From Streptococcus peroris ATCC 700780 (GTDB taxonomy: Bacteria > Bacillota > Bacilli > Lactobacillales > Streptococcaceae): a DNA stretch of 64,000 bases. The DNA is taken from NCBI RefSeq assembly GCF_000187585.1, contig NZ_GL732463.1, positions 330,981-394,980 of the forward strand. The letters are read 5' to 3'. This document shows, piece after piece, positions 47,500-58,047 of this stretch. Position numbers and translations under genes: made by a program. The notes under the pieces are model-generated. The model saw only the letters and a program-made list of their open reading frames with translations. It was not told the DNA's origin and ran no database searches. Each line of letters starts with the position of its first letter. The first letter of the stretch is position 1.

Positions 47500-49905
47500 A
47501 TGTTAGTATCATACAAATGGTTAAAAGAATTGGTGGACATTGATGTACCATCAGAAGAGTTGGCTGAAAAAATGTCAACCACAGGGATCGAAGTAGAAGG
47601 TGTGGAATCACCTGCTGCTGGTCTCTCAAAAATTGTCGTCGGAGAAGTCTTGACTTGTGAAGATGTGCCAGAAACACACCTTCATGTCTGCCAAGTCAAT
47701 GTGGGTGAAGAAGAAGCTCGTCAAATCGTCTGTGGAGCACCAAATGTGCGTGCAGGCATCAAGGTAATGGTGGCTCTTCCAGGTGCTCGTATCGCTGATA
47801 ACTACAAGATTAAAAAAGGAAAAATCCGAGAGTTGGAATCCCTTGGGATGATCTGTTCACTTGGTGAATTAGGGATTTCTGACTCCGTTGTACCAAAAGA
47901 ATTCGCAGATGGCATTCAAATCTTGCCTCAAGATGCCGTACCAGGTGAGGAAGTCTTCTCTTACCTCGACTTGGATGATGAAATCATCGAGCTTTCTATC
48001 ACTCCAAACCGTGCAGATGCCCTTTCTATGCGTGGAGTAGCGTACGAAGTAGCAGCTATCTATGACAAGGCAGTCAACTTCAAAGAATTTACTTTAACAG
48101 AAACAGACCAAGATGCAGCGGATGCTCTTTCTGTCAGCATTGATACAGACAAGGCTCCTTACTATGCAACTCGTATCTTGGACAATGTGACCATCGCACC
48201 AAGTCCACAATGGTTGCAAAATCTCCTCATGAACGAAGGCATCCGTCCGATTAACAATGTCGTCGACGTGACCAACTATATCTTGCTTTACTTTGGTCAA
48301 CCAATGCATGCCTTTGACTTGGATACCTTTGAAGGAAGCGAGATTCGTGTGCGTGAAGCACGTGCTGGTGAAAAATTGGTGACCTTGGATGGAGAAGAGC
48401 GTGAACTTGCAGAAGCTGACTTGGTCATCACTGTCACAGACAAACCAGTAGCCCTTGCAGGTGTCATGGGTGGAGAGGCTACAGAAATCTCTGAAAAATC
48501 TACTCGTGTTGTCCTTGAAGCTGCCGTCTTTGATGGAACTTCAATCCGTAAGACCAGTGGTCGCCTTAACCTTCGTTCTGAATCGTCTTCTCGTTTTGAA
48601 AAAGGGATTAACGTGGCAACCGTTAATGAAGCCTTAGATGCGGCAGCGAGCTTGATTGCAGAGCTTGCAGGTGCGACTGTGCGTAAAGGTATCGTTTCAG
48701 CAGGACAGTTGGACACTTCTGATGTAGAAGTTTCTTCGACTCTTGCAGACGTTAACCGTGTCCTTGGTACTGAGCTCTCCTACGTAGATGTAGAAGATGT
48801 CTTCCGCCGTCTTGGATTTGGCCTTTCTGGAAATGCAGAAAGCTTTACAGTGAGCGTGCCTCGTCGTCGTTGGGATATTTCGATTGAAGCAGACCTCTTT
48901 GAAGAAATCGCTCGGATCTACGGTTATGATCGCTTGCCAGCTAGTCTTCCAGTTTCTGATGGTACAGCTGGTGCTTTGACAGCAACTCAAAAATTGCGTC
49001 GCCAAGTTCGTACCATTGCTGAAGGGGCTGGATTGACAGAAATCATCACTTATGCACTGACAACTCCTGAAAAAGCAGTAGAGTTTACGATTCAACCAAG
49101 TAATCTAACTGAACTCATGTGGCCAATGACAGTGGATCGCTCAGTCCTCCGTCAAAACATGATTTCAGGTATCTTGGATACAGTTGCCTACAACGTCGCA
49201 CGTAAGAACAAGAATTTGGCTCTTTATGAGATTGGAAAAGTCTTTGAGCAAACTGGTAATCCAAAAGAAGACTTGCCAAATGAAATTAATAGCTTTGCTT
49301 TTGCCTTGACTGGTTTAGTCGCTGAGAAAGACTTCCAAACTGCAGCCGTTCCGGTTGACTTCTTCTATGCCAAGGGAATCCTTGAAGCCCTCTTTGCTCG
49401 TTTGGGTCTTGAAGTGACTTATACAGCAACCTCTGAAATCGCTAGCCTTCACCCAGGACGTACAGCCTTGATCTCACTAGGGGACCAAGTGATTGGGGTC
49501 TTGGGACAAGTCCACCCTGTAACAGCTAAGGCTTATGATATCCCAGAGACTTATGTAGCTGAGCTCAACCTTTCGGCTATTGAAGCAGCTCTTCAACCAG
49601 CTAGTCCATTTGTGGAAATCACCAAATTCCCAGCGGTGAGCCGCGATATCGCCCTTCTCCTCAAAGCAGAAGTGACTCACCAAGATGTAGTTGATGCCAT
49701 CAAATCTGCAGGCGTGAAACGTTTGACAGCTATCAAACTCTTTGACGTCTTCTCAGGTGAAAAACTAGGACTTGGTATGAAGTCTATGGCTTATAGCTTG
49801 ACCTTCCAAAATCCAGAAGATAGCTTGACAGACGAAGAAGTCGCTCGCTACATGGAAAAAATCCAAGCATCGCTTGAAGAAAAAGTGAATGCAGAAGTGC
49901 GTTAA
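47500..49905 (+). CDS. pheT: Phenylalanine-tRNA ligase beta subunit
   Basis: PheT, 801 residues. In order: EMAP-like tRNA-binding domain ([21 protein letters not shown], about 45-150), B5 and B3/4 domains with editing site (about 200-480), catalytic-like module, and the C-terminal anticodon-binding FDX-ACB domain beginning [16 protein letters not shown] (about 710-801). Homologues begin MLVSYKWL, which places the start at 47500; ATG at 47488 in the same frame is also possible, and neither has a strong ribosome-binding site. Confidence 0.95.
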   Translation: MLVSYKWLKELVDIDVPSEELAEKMSTTGIEVEGVESPAAGLSKIVVGEVLTCEDVPETHLHVCQVNVGEEEARQIVCGAPNVRAGIKVMVALPGARIADNYKIKKGKIRELESLGMICSLGELGISDSVVPKEFADGIQILPQDAVPGEEVFSYLDLDDEIIELSITPNRADALSMRGVAYEVAAIYDKAVNFKEFTLTETDQDAADALSVSIDTDKAPYYATRILDNVTIAPSPQWLQNLLMNEGIRPINNVVDVTNYILLYFGQPMHAFDLDTFEGSEIRVREARAGEKLVTLDGEERELAEADLVITVTDKPVALAGVMGGEATEISEKSTRVVLEAAVFDGTSIRKTSGRLNLRSESSSRFEKGINVATVNEALDAAASLIAELAGATVRKGIVSAGQLDTSDVEVSSTLADVNRVLGTELSYVDVEDVFRRLGFGLSGNAESFTVSVPRRRWDISIEADLFEEIARIYGYDRLPASLPVSDGTAGALTATQKLRRQVRTIAEGAGLTEIITYALTTPEKAVEFTIQPSNLTELMWPMTVDRSVLRQNMISGILDTVAYNVARKNKNLALYEIGKVFEQTGNPKEDLPNEINSFAFALTGLVAEKDFQTAAVPVDFFYAKGILEALFARLGLEVTYTATSEIASLHPGRTALISLGDQVIGVLGQVHPVTAKAYDIPETYVAELNLSAIEAALQPASPFVEITKFPAVSRDIALLLKAEVTHQDVVDAIKSAGVKRLTAIKLFDVFSGEKLGLGMKSMAYSLTFQNPEDSLTDEEVARYMEKIQASLEEKVNAEVR

Positions 49906-49911
49906 CAGTCT

Positions 49912-49941
49912 AAAATCCATCCTGAAGGATGGATTTTTTTG
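49912..49941 (+). terminator. Terminator of pheST
   Basis: AAAATCCATCC, loop TGAA, GGATGGATTTTTTT; perfect stem and T run. Confidence 0.92.
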
Positions 49942-50102
49942 TCTTTGTAAATACCTATCATTGGAAATAAAATAAAGTTTAATCTTATTCATTTTGATAT
50001 AAAAGATTGGCAGTACATCCTATCAATAAAAATGTAAGTAAATCCTTGCAATATCTACTTTAAAAAATTATAATTAGTATAATAAATTTAAAGGAGTAGG
50101 TA

Positions 50103-50996
50103 ATGCTCGAAGTAAGAAATCTAGAGAAAAGTTTTGGGCCTAAGCAAGTTTTGTTTGGTGTTGACATTCAAGCACGACCAGGGCGTATTTTGGGGTTGGT
50201 TGGTAAAAATGGAGCTGGGAAAACTACTATTTTCCACAGTATTTTGAAATTTATAGACTACCAAGGGGAGATTCAGTTTGATGGTCAAGATATTCATCAG
50301 GAAAGCTATGCTCGCATTGGTTATCTCCCTGAAGAACGAAGTCTCATGCCTAAGTTAACAGTCCTTGAACAAGTTCGTTATTTGGCTACCTTAAAAGGGA
50401 TGAGCACCGCTGAGGTCAAGGAAAAATTACCGATCTGGATGGAAAAACTCCAAGTAAAAGGGAAATTAACTGATAAAATTAAGAGCCTCTCAAAAGGGAA
50501 TCAACAAAAGATTCAGCTGATCATTACTTTAATGCATGAACCAGATCTGATCATTCTAGATGAACCTTTTAGTGGCCTGGATCCAGTCAATACTGAATTG
50601 CTCAAGCAGGTTATCCTCAAAGAAAAAGAACGTGGTGCAACCATTATCTTTTCAGACCACGTCATGACCAATGTCGAAGAGCTATGTGATGATATCCTTA
50701 TGATTCGTGATGGGCGTGTCGTCTTGCATGGACCAGTCCAAGATGTTCGTAATCAATACGGCAAAACGCGACTCTTTGTCTCTGACGACTTTAGCAAAGA
50801 AGAGCTAGAAGCTCTCCCACACGTGACTAAGGTTAGCATGACTAAGCAAGGGACTTGGAAGCTGATCTTGGATGACGCATCAGCTGGTCCAGAATTATTT
50901 GATCGCTTGACCAAGGGCCACTACCTTGCGACCTTTGACCACCAAGCTCCAACTATTGATGAAATCTTTAAACTTGAATCAGGAGTAGAAGTATGA
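50103..50996 (+). CDS. ABC transporter ATP-binding protein (ABC-2 exporter type)
   Basis: A 297-residue ATPase with Walker A GLVGKNGAGKTT (about 32-43), signature LSKGNQQKIQL (about 131-141), Walker B LIILDEPFSG (about 151-160) and H-loop SDHVM. The C-terminal 80 residues form the regulatory extension seen in NatA-type subunits. The permease gene overlaps by 4 nt (ATGA). Together they likely export Na+, a drug or a peptide; which one is not shown. Confidence 0.93.
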   Translation: MLEVRNLEKSFGPKQVLFGVDIQARPGRILGLVGKNGAGKTTIFHSILKFIDYQGEIQFDGQDIHQESYARIGYLPEERSLMPKLTVLEQVRYLATLKGMSTAEVKEKLPIWMEKLQVKGKLTDKIKSLSKGNQQKIQLIITLMHEPDLIILDEPFSGLDPVNTELLKQVILKEKERGATIIFSDHVMTNVEELCDDILMIRDGRVVLHGPVQDVRNQYGKTRLFVSDDFSKEELEALPHVTKVSMTKQGTWKLILDDASAGPELFDRLTKGHYLATFDHQAPTIDEIFKLESGVEV

Positions 50997-52207
50997 AGCA
51001 GATGTTTGTCGTAATGAAAGAAACCTATATCAGACAAGTGAAATCATGGAGTTTTCTCTTCATGGTCTTGGGCCCTTTCCTTTTTTTAGGATTGGGCGTC
51101 GGAATCGGTTATTTGACGGATTCTTCTACAGATGCGAAGAACCAGGTGGCCTTGGTAACAGAACTGCCAGCTGTCAAAGAAAGCCTCAAAGGGACCGATG
51201 GATTGACCTTGGACTACAAAGATGAAGCTGCAGCTAAAAAAGCCATCAAGGATGAAAAAGCCGCTGCTTACCTAACGGTAGATGAAAAAAATGGCCAGCT
51301 AGAAGCTACTTATGTGGGCGACCAAGCCATGAAAACAGAATTGAAAAGCCTTGTCTCTGCGAAGTTAAGCCAAGTCCAACAAGGAATCAATCTAGCGCGT
51401 GCCAATCTAAGCAAAGAACAAGTCACGGCCTTGTCTCAACAGGTTTCTCTCAAAGAAAAAATTGATGAAAAAAAAGAAGGCTTGAAAATGGTACAAACCA
51501 TGGTTGCAGGTGGTCTGGGAATGTTGCTTTATATGATATTAATCTTCTACTCTAGTATCACAGCCCAAGAAGTGGCCAGCGAAAAGGGAACCAAGATCAT
51601 GGAAGTGGTCTTCTCCAGTATCAAAGCAACCGACTATTTCTTTGCACGCATGCTCGGACTCTTCGGAGTGATTTTTACCCACATTTTTGTCTATGTGATT
51701 GGTTTGGTAACTGTTTGGATCTTTAGAGCAGATATCCCTGTTGTCAAGGATATCCTCGCGCCAAACTCTCCGATTACCCAGCACCTAGCAGAGTCGATTT
51801 CGCTTAATACGGTCTTCTTCATTATTACTGGGATCTTTATGTATGTGGTGCTCTCTGCTTTCTTAGGCTCCACAGTAGCACGACCTGAAGATTCGGGAAA
51901 AGCGATTTCGCCACTGATGATGTTAGTCATCTTTAGTTTCTTTGGGGTAACCGCCTTGGGAAGTGCCGGAGATGTCTTCTTATTGAAGATCGGTTCGTAC
52001 ATTCCTTTTATCTCAACCTTCTTCATGCCTTTCCGTACCATCAATGGCTATGCGACTGGTCTTGAATCTTGGGCTTCTTTAGGAATTGCGGTCCTCTTTA
52101 CCGTCGTGGGAACAGTGCTTATTGCCCGTATCTATGCGAGCTTAATCCTCCAGACCGATGACCTCGGACCGTGGAAGACTATCAAACGTGCTCTAAGCTA
52201 TCACTAA
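50993..52207 (+). CDS. ABC-2 family permease (NatB-like)
   Basis: A 404-residue permease. TM1 is at about 17-39, followed by a large extracytoplasmic domain (about 40-165), then five helices in the C-terminal half with the family segment AQEVASEKGTKIMEVVFSSIKATDYFFARML (about 190-220, cytoplasmic coupling region). This is the NatB/YhaP topology. It is the partner of the ATPase gene just upstream. Confidence 0.92.
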   Translation: MKQMFVVMKETYIRQVKSWSFLFMVLGPFLFLGLGVGIGYLTDSSTDAKNQVALVTELPAVKESLKGTDGLTLDYKDEAAAKKAIKDEKAAAYLTVDEKNGQLEATYVGDQAMKTELKSLVSAKLSQVQQGINLARANLSKEQVTALSQQVSLKEKIDEKKEGLKMVQTMVAGGLGMLLYMILIFYSSITAQEVASEKGTKIMEVVFSSIKATDYFFARMLGLFGVIFTHIFVYVIGLVTVWIFRADIPVVKDILAPNSPITQHLAESISLNTVFFIITGIFMYVVLSAFLGSTVARPEDSGKAISPLMMLVIFSFFGVTALGSAGDVFLLKIGSYIPFISTFFMPFRTINGYATGLESWASLGIAVLFTVVGTVLIARIYASLILQTDDLGPWKTIKRALSYH

Positions 52208-52211
52208 AAGA

Positions 52212-52247
52212 GACACCTTCAGTGAATACTGGAGGTGTTTTTGTTTT
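52212..52247 (+). terminator. Terminator of the ABC-2 operon
   Basis: ACACCTTCAGT, loop GAAT, ACTGGAGGTGTTTTTG; stem with one mismatch and T run. Confidence 0.85.
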
Positions 52248-52311
52248 ACGAATTCATTGCTGTCTGGTCTTCTTTACTTTATAATGAAAAAAGAATGAAA
52301 AGGAGAAGGAC

Positions 52312-52565
52312 ATGAACTATATGGATGTTGCTGAAAATGAGCATTTGTTAATCATTGTCCTTAGGATGATGCTGATCAGCCAGATGAGTGAAGATGAGGT
52401 GGAGGCGGCCTTGTCGATTGGCATCAACACCTTAATCTAACGGATATCTATGGCTATGGCTAGTGTGAGCTTCTGCTGGGTAAAGTTTTCAAGCGCCGTT
52501 CGAATCTTCGGGACTAGATTTAGTATACCAGACGTCACTTGTATCAGTGGGCTGGTTTTTTTGTT
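52312..52565 (+). pseudogene. Decayed aldo/keto reductase 5' fragment
   Basis: ATG at 52312 after AAAAGGAGAAGGAC opens 42 codons: LRMMLISQMSEDEVEAALS and IGIN resemble the start of aldo/keto reductases (LGCMRxSQMSEEEVE-x-GIN). In a second frame the sequence continues DIYGYG-stop-CELLLGKVFKRRSNLRD, the AKR segment that contains the catalytic-region DIYG. After about 52540 the similarity stops. Stops and frameshift make it non-functional; the rest of the roughly 300-residue gene is gone. A terminator-like ACCAG/CTGGT stem with T run is at 52529-52563. Assignment is by motif recognition. Confidence 0.6.
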
Positions 52566-52585
52566 CTATGCTTTACAGATTTTTC

Positions 52586-52614
52586 TTGACAAGTTTTCTT
52601 TGTTATGGTAATCT
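52586..52614 (+). promoter_or_regulatory. Promoter of the TetR-ABC operon
   Basis: TTGACA (52586-52591) and TAATCT (52609-52614), 17 nt apart, with TGG directly before the -10 as an extended element. Start of transcription should be near 52621. Confidence 0.82.
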
Positions 52615-52621
52615 TTTAGGT

Positions 52622-52648
52622 AACAAACGTTGCGCAACAAATGTTGCG
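52622..52648 (+). promoter_or_regulatory. Operator for the TetR-type regulator
   Basis: Positions 52633-52648 read CGCAACAAATGTTGCG, a perfect 7-bp inverted repeat with a 2-nt centre. The half AACAAAYGTTGCG also occurs as a direct repeat (52622-52634 and 52636-52648, 14-nt period). The site lies between the -10 box and the TetR start codon, well placed for autorepression. Confidence 0.8.
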
Positions 52649-52661
52649 TTAAAGGAGTCTT

Positions 52662-53237
52662 ATGCCACCAAAAGTTAAATTTAGTAAAGAGGCTATGATT
52701 GGGACAGCTTTACAATTGGTGAGAGAAGAGGGAATAGCTAGTTTGACGGCTCGAGCATTAGCAGAGAAATTGGGAGCCACACCAAGAGTCATTTTTGGGC
52801 AATTTGCAAATATGGCTGAGTTACAAGCAGAGGTTATTGTTGCTGCGGAGATGGTGGTGGTGGAGTATATACGAAAGGCTTTAGAAGATGAGAAGCCTTT
52901 TCGATCTGTCGGGGTTGCTTATATCCTGTTCGCCTCAAAAGAGCCGCAACTCTTTCAATTACTTTTCCAAAATCCTAGCAAAGATCCGATTCGTCGCTTT
53001 CAAGATTTTCTTCCCATGAAGGATCATAGTTACCAATTGGTTCTGGATTCGATTGTCGCAGACTATCCGTTGACGCTAGAGGAGGCTAGTCGCTTGTACC
53101 AGCATCTATTTATCTACTCACACGGTATGGCCTCTATGGTTGCTTCTGGTATTTATCTGTTCAGCATGGAAGAAGTGATTGGTTTATTGACAGAAGTTTG
53201 TCAATCTCTCATCAAAGAAATGGTAGGAAAGAAATGA
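52662..53237 (+). CDS. TetR/AcrR-family repressor
   Basis: A 191-residue regulator with N-terminal helix-turn-helix IASLTARALAEKLGATPRVIFGQFANMAEL (about 24-53) and an unrelated ligand-binding C-terminal domain. AAAGGAGTCTT before the ATG. Its stop overlaps the ATPase start (ATGA). It most likely represses its own operon and is released by a substrate of the transporter. Confidence 0.9.
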   Translation: MPPKVKFSKEAMIGTALQLVREEGIASLTARALAEKLGATPRVIFGQFANMAELQAEVIVAAEMVVVEYIRKALEDEKPFRSVGVAYILFASKEPQLFQLLFQNPSKDPIRRFQDFLPMKDHSYQLVLDSIVADYPLTLEEASRLYQHLFIYSHGMASMVASGIYLFSMEEVIGLLTEVCQSLIKEMVGKK

Positions 53238-53914
53238 TTCAACTAGAAAATGTTCACAAAAGCTATGGCCAAACAAAGGTCTTAAAAGGGATTGATTTGC
53301 AGATTCAAGACCAGGATGATGTAGTTATCCTAGGTCCTTCTGGATCAGGAAAGTCCACTCTATTAAACGTATTATCCGGATTAGAAAAGGTAGACGAGGG
53401 GCATATCCTCATTCAAGGACAGGATTTATCGCAGCTCACGGATGTTCAATTGACAGCCTTTAGACGTGAGAAGATTGCCTTTATTTTTCAGCAGTATTAT
53501 TTATTGCCTAATTTGACGGTCAGACAAAATGTAAAGATGGGAGCTGACCTGGCAAACAATCATGATTTTTTGCAAATTATCGAGGATTTGGGACTTGGCG
53601 ATAAGTTGGACAAGTATCCAAGTGAATTGTCTGGTGGGGAACAGCAGAGAGTATCCATTGCTCGGGCCTTGGCTAAAAAGCCAGAGATTCTTTTCTTAGA
53701 TGAGCCGACGGGAGCCCTGGATGAAGAAACAGGGCGCAAGATTCTGGACTATATCTGGAAGTTGAAGGAAAAGCTAGGCTTTACCTTAATCATGGTGACA
53801 CACAACCAAAATATTGCGGATATGGCCAGAACCATCATTCGTGTCAATAGTGGCAAGATTACCCAAGTTGTGACCAACGATCAGCCTCAGACTGCCTATG
53901 AGATTGGATGGTAA
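53234..53914 (+). CDS. ABC transporter ATPase (LolD/MacB type)
   Basis: A 226-residue ATPase with Walker [11 protein letters not shown] (about 34-43), Q-loop [11 protein letters not shown], signature [15 protein letters not shown] (about 133-147) and Walker [14 protein letters not shown]. This is the class that pairs with FtsX-like permeases. Start 53234 follows GTAGGAAAGAA; an upstream in-frame codon lies within the TetR gene. Confidence 0.94.
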   Translation: MIQLENVHKSYGQTKVLKGIDLQIQDQDDVVILGPSGSGKSTLLNVLSGLEKVDEGHILIQGQDLSQLTDVQLTAFRREKIAFIFQQYYLLPNLTVRQNVKMGADLANNHDFLQIIEDLGLGDKLDKYPSELSGGEQQRVSIARALAKKPEILFLDEPTGALDEETGRKILDYIWKLKEKLGFTLIMVTHNQNIADMARTIIRVNSGKITQVVTNDQPQTAYEIGW

Positions 53915-53917
53915 GCC

Positions 53918-55063
53918 ATGTTTTCAGTAAAAGATATTCGAAAATTAGTTGTCGTCAGTATCATTGGGGCTTGTGCGGTTTTTGTGGCCAATCTCTTCTT
54001 GAATTTTTATCTTGATATCGAGCAGTTGGAGATTTCTAAAACCAATCCAATGATTATGGCCTATTATGATGCTCAGGTTTCGCTATCTTGGATGGTGGCC
54101 ATGGTCAGTGGGGTTGTCTTATCCTTGACGTCGATCCTTCTCATGTGTTTTTATATCAAACAATTTGTTGATGACCACAAGGAACAATTAGGGATTTTAA
54201 AGGCTTTGGGCTATAGCAATGGCCAGTTGGCGAAACGATTTTGGGTTTTTGGGCTCAGTTTTGGAGTTGGAGCGCTTTTTGGCTATTTCGCTTCTTTTCT
54301 TATGATGGGTCATTTTTATGACTTTCGCAATGAGAAGGGGATTTTGCCAGACATTACCATTCATTTTCACTGGCAGCTCTTGGTCGCTTTAGTGATACTG
54401 CCAACGACTTTCTTTATGGTTCTTGCGATTGGCTATGCTAGAAGAAAACTACAAACGCCGGCCCTTCGCCTATTGAAAAAATCCCCAACACCGATTAAGG
54501 TCAAAAGGAAAAAAAGTGCTCCTAAGAAAGAAAAATCCTTCCTAAAAGAGCTGTCTTCGTCACTAATTTGGGGGAGAAAATCGATCCTGTTTTTTGTAGT
54601 CTTTGGCTCCATGTGTTTCGCGGCCATGGTTCAATTGTCTTTTGGGCTAAGGGACTACACAGATGACATCATCCAAACGATGATGATTATGATTGGTTTG
54701 ATCCTTTCTTTCTCGATCCTCTTTTTGTCATTGGGAATTGTGGTCTCAGAAAGTCGTGAAACCTTGGCCCTCATGAAGGCTTTTGGCTACACAGATCGTG
54801 AATGCCAAAGTCATATTCTCGCTCCCTATCGTTTGTGGGCCTATCTAGGCTTTTGCCTTGGGACGGCTTATCAATACGGTATCATGGAAATCTTGATTAG
54901 TGTGATCAAAGACACGGTACCTGAAAAGATTGAGCACAACTTTGACTGGAACGTTTGCTTTTGGACTTTGATCGTTTTTGCTGTGGTTTATGAAAGTCTC
55001 TTTTATCTATCCAACAGAAAACTCCAAAAACAAACCATCAAAGAAGTGCTCTTAGCTGAATAA
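53918..55063 (+). CDS. FtsX-family ABC permease
   Basis: A 381-residue permease with eight predicted helices in two blocks of four, each with an FtsX-like core: DHKEQLGILKALGYSNGQL (about 84-102) and SRETLALMKAFGYTDRE (about 283-299). A basic stretch (KVKRKKSAPKKEK) connects the halves. There is no large extracellular domain, so it may be a flippase or exporter rather than a peptide sensor. Last gene of the TetR operon. Confidence 0.88.
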   Translation: MFSVKDIRKLVVVSIIGACAVFVANLFLNFYLDIEQLEISKTNPMIMAYYDAQVSLSWMVAMVSGVVLSLTSILLMCFYIKQFVDDHKEQLGILKALGYSNGQLAKRFWVFGLSFGVGALFGYFASFLMMGHFYDFRNEKGILPDITIHFHWQLLVALVILPTTFFMVLAIGYARRKLQTPALRLLKKSPTPIKVKRKKSAPKKEKSFLKELSSSLIWGRKSILFFVVFGSMCFAAMVQLSFGLRDYTDDIIQTMMIMIGLILSFSILFLSLGIVVSESRETLALMKAFGYTDRECQSHILAPYRLWAYLGFCLGTAYQYGIMEILISVIKDTVPEKIEHNFDWNVCFWTLIVFAVVYESLFYLSNRKLQKQTIKEVLLAE

Positions 55064-55067
55064 ATAG

Positions 55068-55098
55068 AAAAGGTTGGCTTACCCAGCCTTTTTATTGT
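55068..55098 (+). terminator. Terminator of the TetR-ABC-FtsX operon
   Basis: AAAGGTTGG, loop CTTA, CCCAGCCTTTTTATT; stem with a G-U pair and T run. Confidence 0.75.
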
Positions 55099-55163
55099 GA
55101 AACTCATTGACAAGAGAAGGCCTTTCCGCTATTTTAGGGGAATAATAGAAATGAAAGTGAGAC

Positions 55164-55298
55164 ATGATGAAACGGATCTACTGGCAGGATCTGAAGGGGG
55201 GCCTTTTACTTAATCTGGCGCAACAAATGGTCCTTTATCTAGGTAGGAATCCTCTTGCAGTTTGTGGTTGGCATTGGAGCTGCATCCTTGAGTCATAA
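55164..55298 (+). pseudogene. Possible small hydrophobic protein, probably frameshifted
   Basis: ATGATG at 55164 opens 44 codons (MMKRIYWQDLKGGLLLNLAQQMV...). After LGRN the frame gives a Trp/Cys-rich end unlike a membrane protein, while the next frame from about 55251 reads LLQFVVGIGAASLSHK and ends at a TAA near 55302, a better membrane-helix end. So a roughly 45-residue membrane protein may have been broken by a small indel around 55242-55250. I do not recognise it. The ribosome-binding site (AAGTGAGAC) is weak. The rest of 55099-55376 shows nothing else. Confidence 0.35.
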
Positions 55299-55376
55299 AT
55301 AAATCAATAGACCTTTGGTCATGTTCACAGGTCTTTCAATTATCTGAAATATTTCACATTTATTTCTTCTAAACCT

Positions 55377-55405
55377 TTGACTAATAAAGAAAATTATCGT
55401 ACAAT
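55377..55405 (+). promoter_or_regulatory. Promoter of rpoE
   Basis: TTGACT (55377-55382) and TACAAT (55400-55405), 17 nt apart. Confidence 0.85.
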
Positions 55406-55427
55406 AAAGAGTACGTGATAAAATGAG

Positions 55428-55449
55428 ACCAGAGTTTATATGCTCTGGT
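55428..55449 (+). other. Leader hairpin before rpoE
   Basis: ACCAGAG, loop TTTATATG, CTCTGGT: a perfect 7-bp hairpin in the 5' leader, ending 13 nt before the ribosome-binding site and lacking a T tail. It may stabilise the mRNA. Confidence 0.5.
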
Positions 55450-55478
55450 GTTAGTAGTAAAAAAAGAGGAGAAACGCT

Positions 55479-56054
55479 TTGGAATTAGAAGTATTTGCTG
55501 GGCAAGAAAAAAGTGAACTATCTATGATTGAGGTGGCTCGTGCCATCTTGGAACAACGTGGTCGCGATCACGAGATGCATTTTAGCGATTTAGTCAACGA
55601 AATCCAAAACTATCTTGGTACCTCTAATAGCGATATTCGCGAAGCACTACCTTTGTTCTATACAGAGTTGAACTTTGATGGTAGCTTTATCTCTCTTGGA
55701 GATAACAAATGGGGACTTCGTTCATGGTATGGAGTTGATGAAATTGACGAAGAAATTATCGCTCTTGAAGAAAGCGATGATGAGGAAGTAGCACCTAAGG
55801 CTAAGAAAAAACGCGTTAATGCCTTTATGGATGGAGATACGGATGCCATTGATTATGGTGCAGATGATCCTGAAGATGAAGATGCCTACGAAGAAGATCC
55901 AGCTCTTTCTTACGATGATGAAAATCCAGACGATGAGAAGAATGAAGTAGAAGCCTACGACGCTGAAATCAACGAAATTGCACCAGATGACCTTGGAGAA
56001 GATGTCGATCTTAACGAAGAAGATGACGAAGATTCTGAGGATGAAGAAGAATAA
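55479..56054 (+). CDS. rpoE: RNA polymerase delta subunit
   Basis: RpoE (delta), 191 residues, increases polymerase recycling and promoter selectivity in Firmicutes. The folded N-terminal HARE-HTH domain (about 1-90, [36 protein letters not shown]) is followed by a highly acidic tail of Asp and Glu to the end, as expected. The gene uses a TTG start, supported by AAGAGGAG at 55464-55471 and by homologues beginning MELEVF. It is followed by a terminator and then pyrG, the usual order. Confidence 0.95.
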   Translation: MELEVFAGQEKSELSMIEVARAILEQRGRDHEMHFSDLVNEIQNYLGTSNSDIREALPLFYTELNFDGSFISLGDNKWGLRSWYGVDEIDEEIIALEESDDEEVAPKAKKKRVNAFMDGDTDAIDYGADDPEDEDAYEEDPALSYDDENPDDEKNEVEAYDAEINEIAPDDLGEDVDLNEEDDEDSEDEEE

Positions 56055-56058
56055 TGCT

Positions 56059-56090
56059 AAATGACAAGGAAGATTTCCTTGTCATTTTTT
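56059..56090 (+). terminator. Terminator of rpoE
   Basis: AAATGACAAGGAA, loop GAT, TTCCTTGTCATTTTTT; perfect stem and T run. Confidence 0.92.
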
Positions 56091-56145
56091 TAGAATTAAT
56101 CCATTCTAGGATATAAGACGCTAAAAATTTTATGATTGATTACAT

Positions 56146-56174
56146 TTGACAAATGGTTCAAATTGAGGTAATAT
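56146..56174 (+). promoter_or_regulatory. Promoter of pyrG
   Basis: TTGACA (56146-56151) and TAATAT (56169-56174), 17 nt apart. The GGGC at 56182-56185 lies seven bases beyond the -10 box, where transcription should start. Confidence 0.85.
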
Positions 56175-56181
56175 ATTGTTC

Positions 56182-56237
56182 GGGCACCTCTTTTAGAGGT
56201 CGGAGCTCCCTAGTTATTAGGGAGCTATTTTTATTTT
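56182..56237 (+). promoter_or_regulatory. pyrG attenuator (GGGC-start reiterative transcription type)
   Basis: The predicted transcript begins GGGC and includes a small hairpin ACCTCT-TTT-AGAGGT (56186-56200). A terminator follows: AGCTCCCTA (56204-56212), loop GTTAT, TAGGGAGCT (56218-56226), then ATTTTTATTTTT. In B. subtilis and L. lactis pyrG, low CTP makes polymerase add extra G at a GGGC start, and the poly-G tract pairs with the CU-rich 5' arm of the terminator and prevents termination. All required parts are present here, including the CTCCCT target. Confidence 0.85.
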
Positions 56238-56327
56238 TCCAGGAATTTTTCATCTTGGATGTTAGTTAGCAATGAAGGTCCTGTTTCCTATCTCCCCTTC
56301 AAGTGAACAGGGTCTTGAGTACTTTAG

Positions 56328-57947
<1,620 letters not shown>

Positions 57948-57956
57948 AAAGAAAAG

Positions 57957-57985
57957 AACCTTTGAGAGCCATCTCAGAGGTTTTT
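57957..57985 (+). terminator. Terminator of pyrG
   Basis: AACCTTTGAGA, loop GCCA, TCTCAGAGGTTTTT; stem with one mismatch. Confidence 0.8.
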
Positions 57986-58047
57986 AAATTTATTTTCAGC
58001 ATTATGAAAATCTGGAAAATCAGCTCTGAATTTGGTAAGATAAGAAT

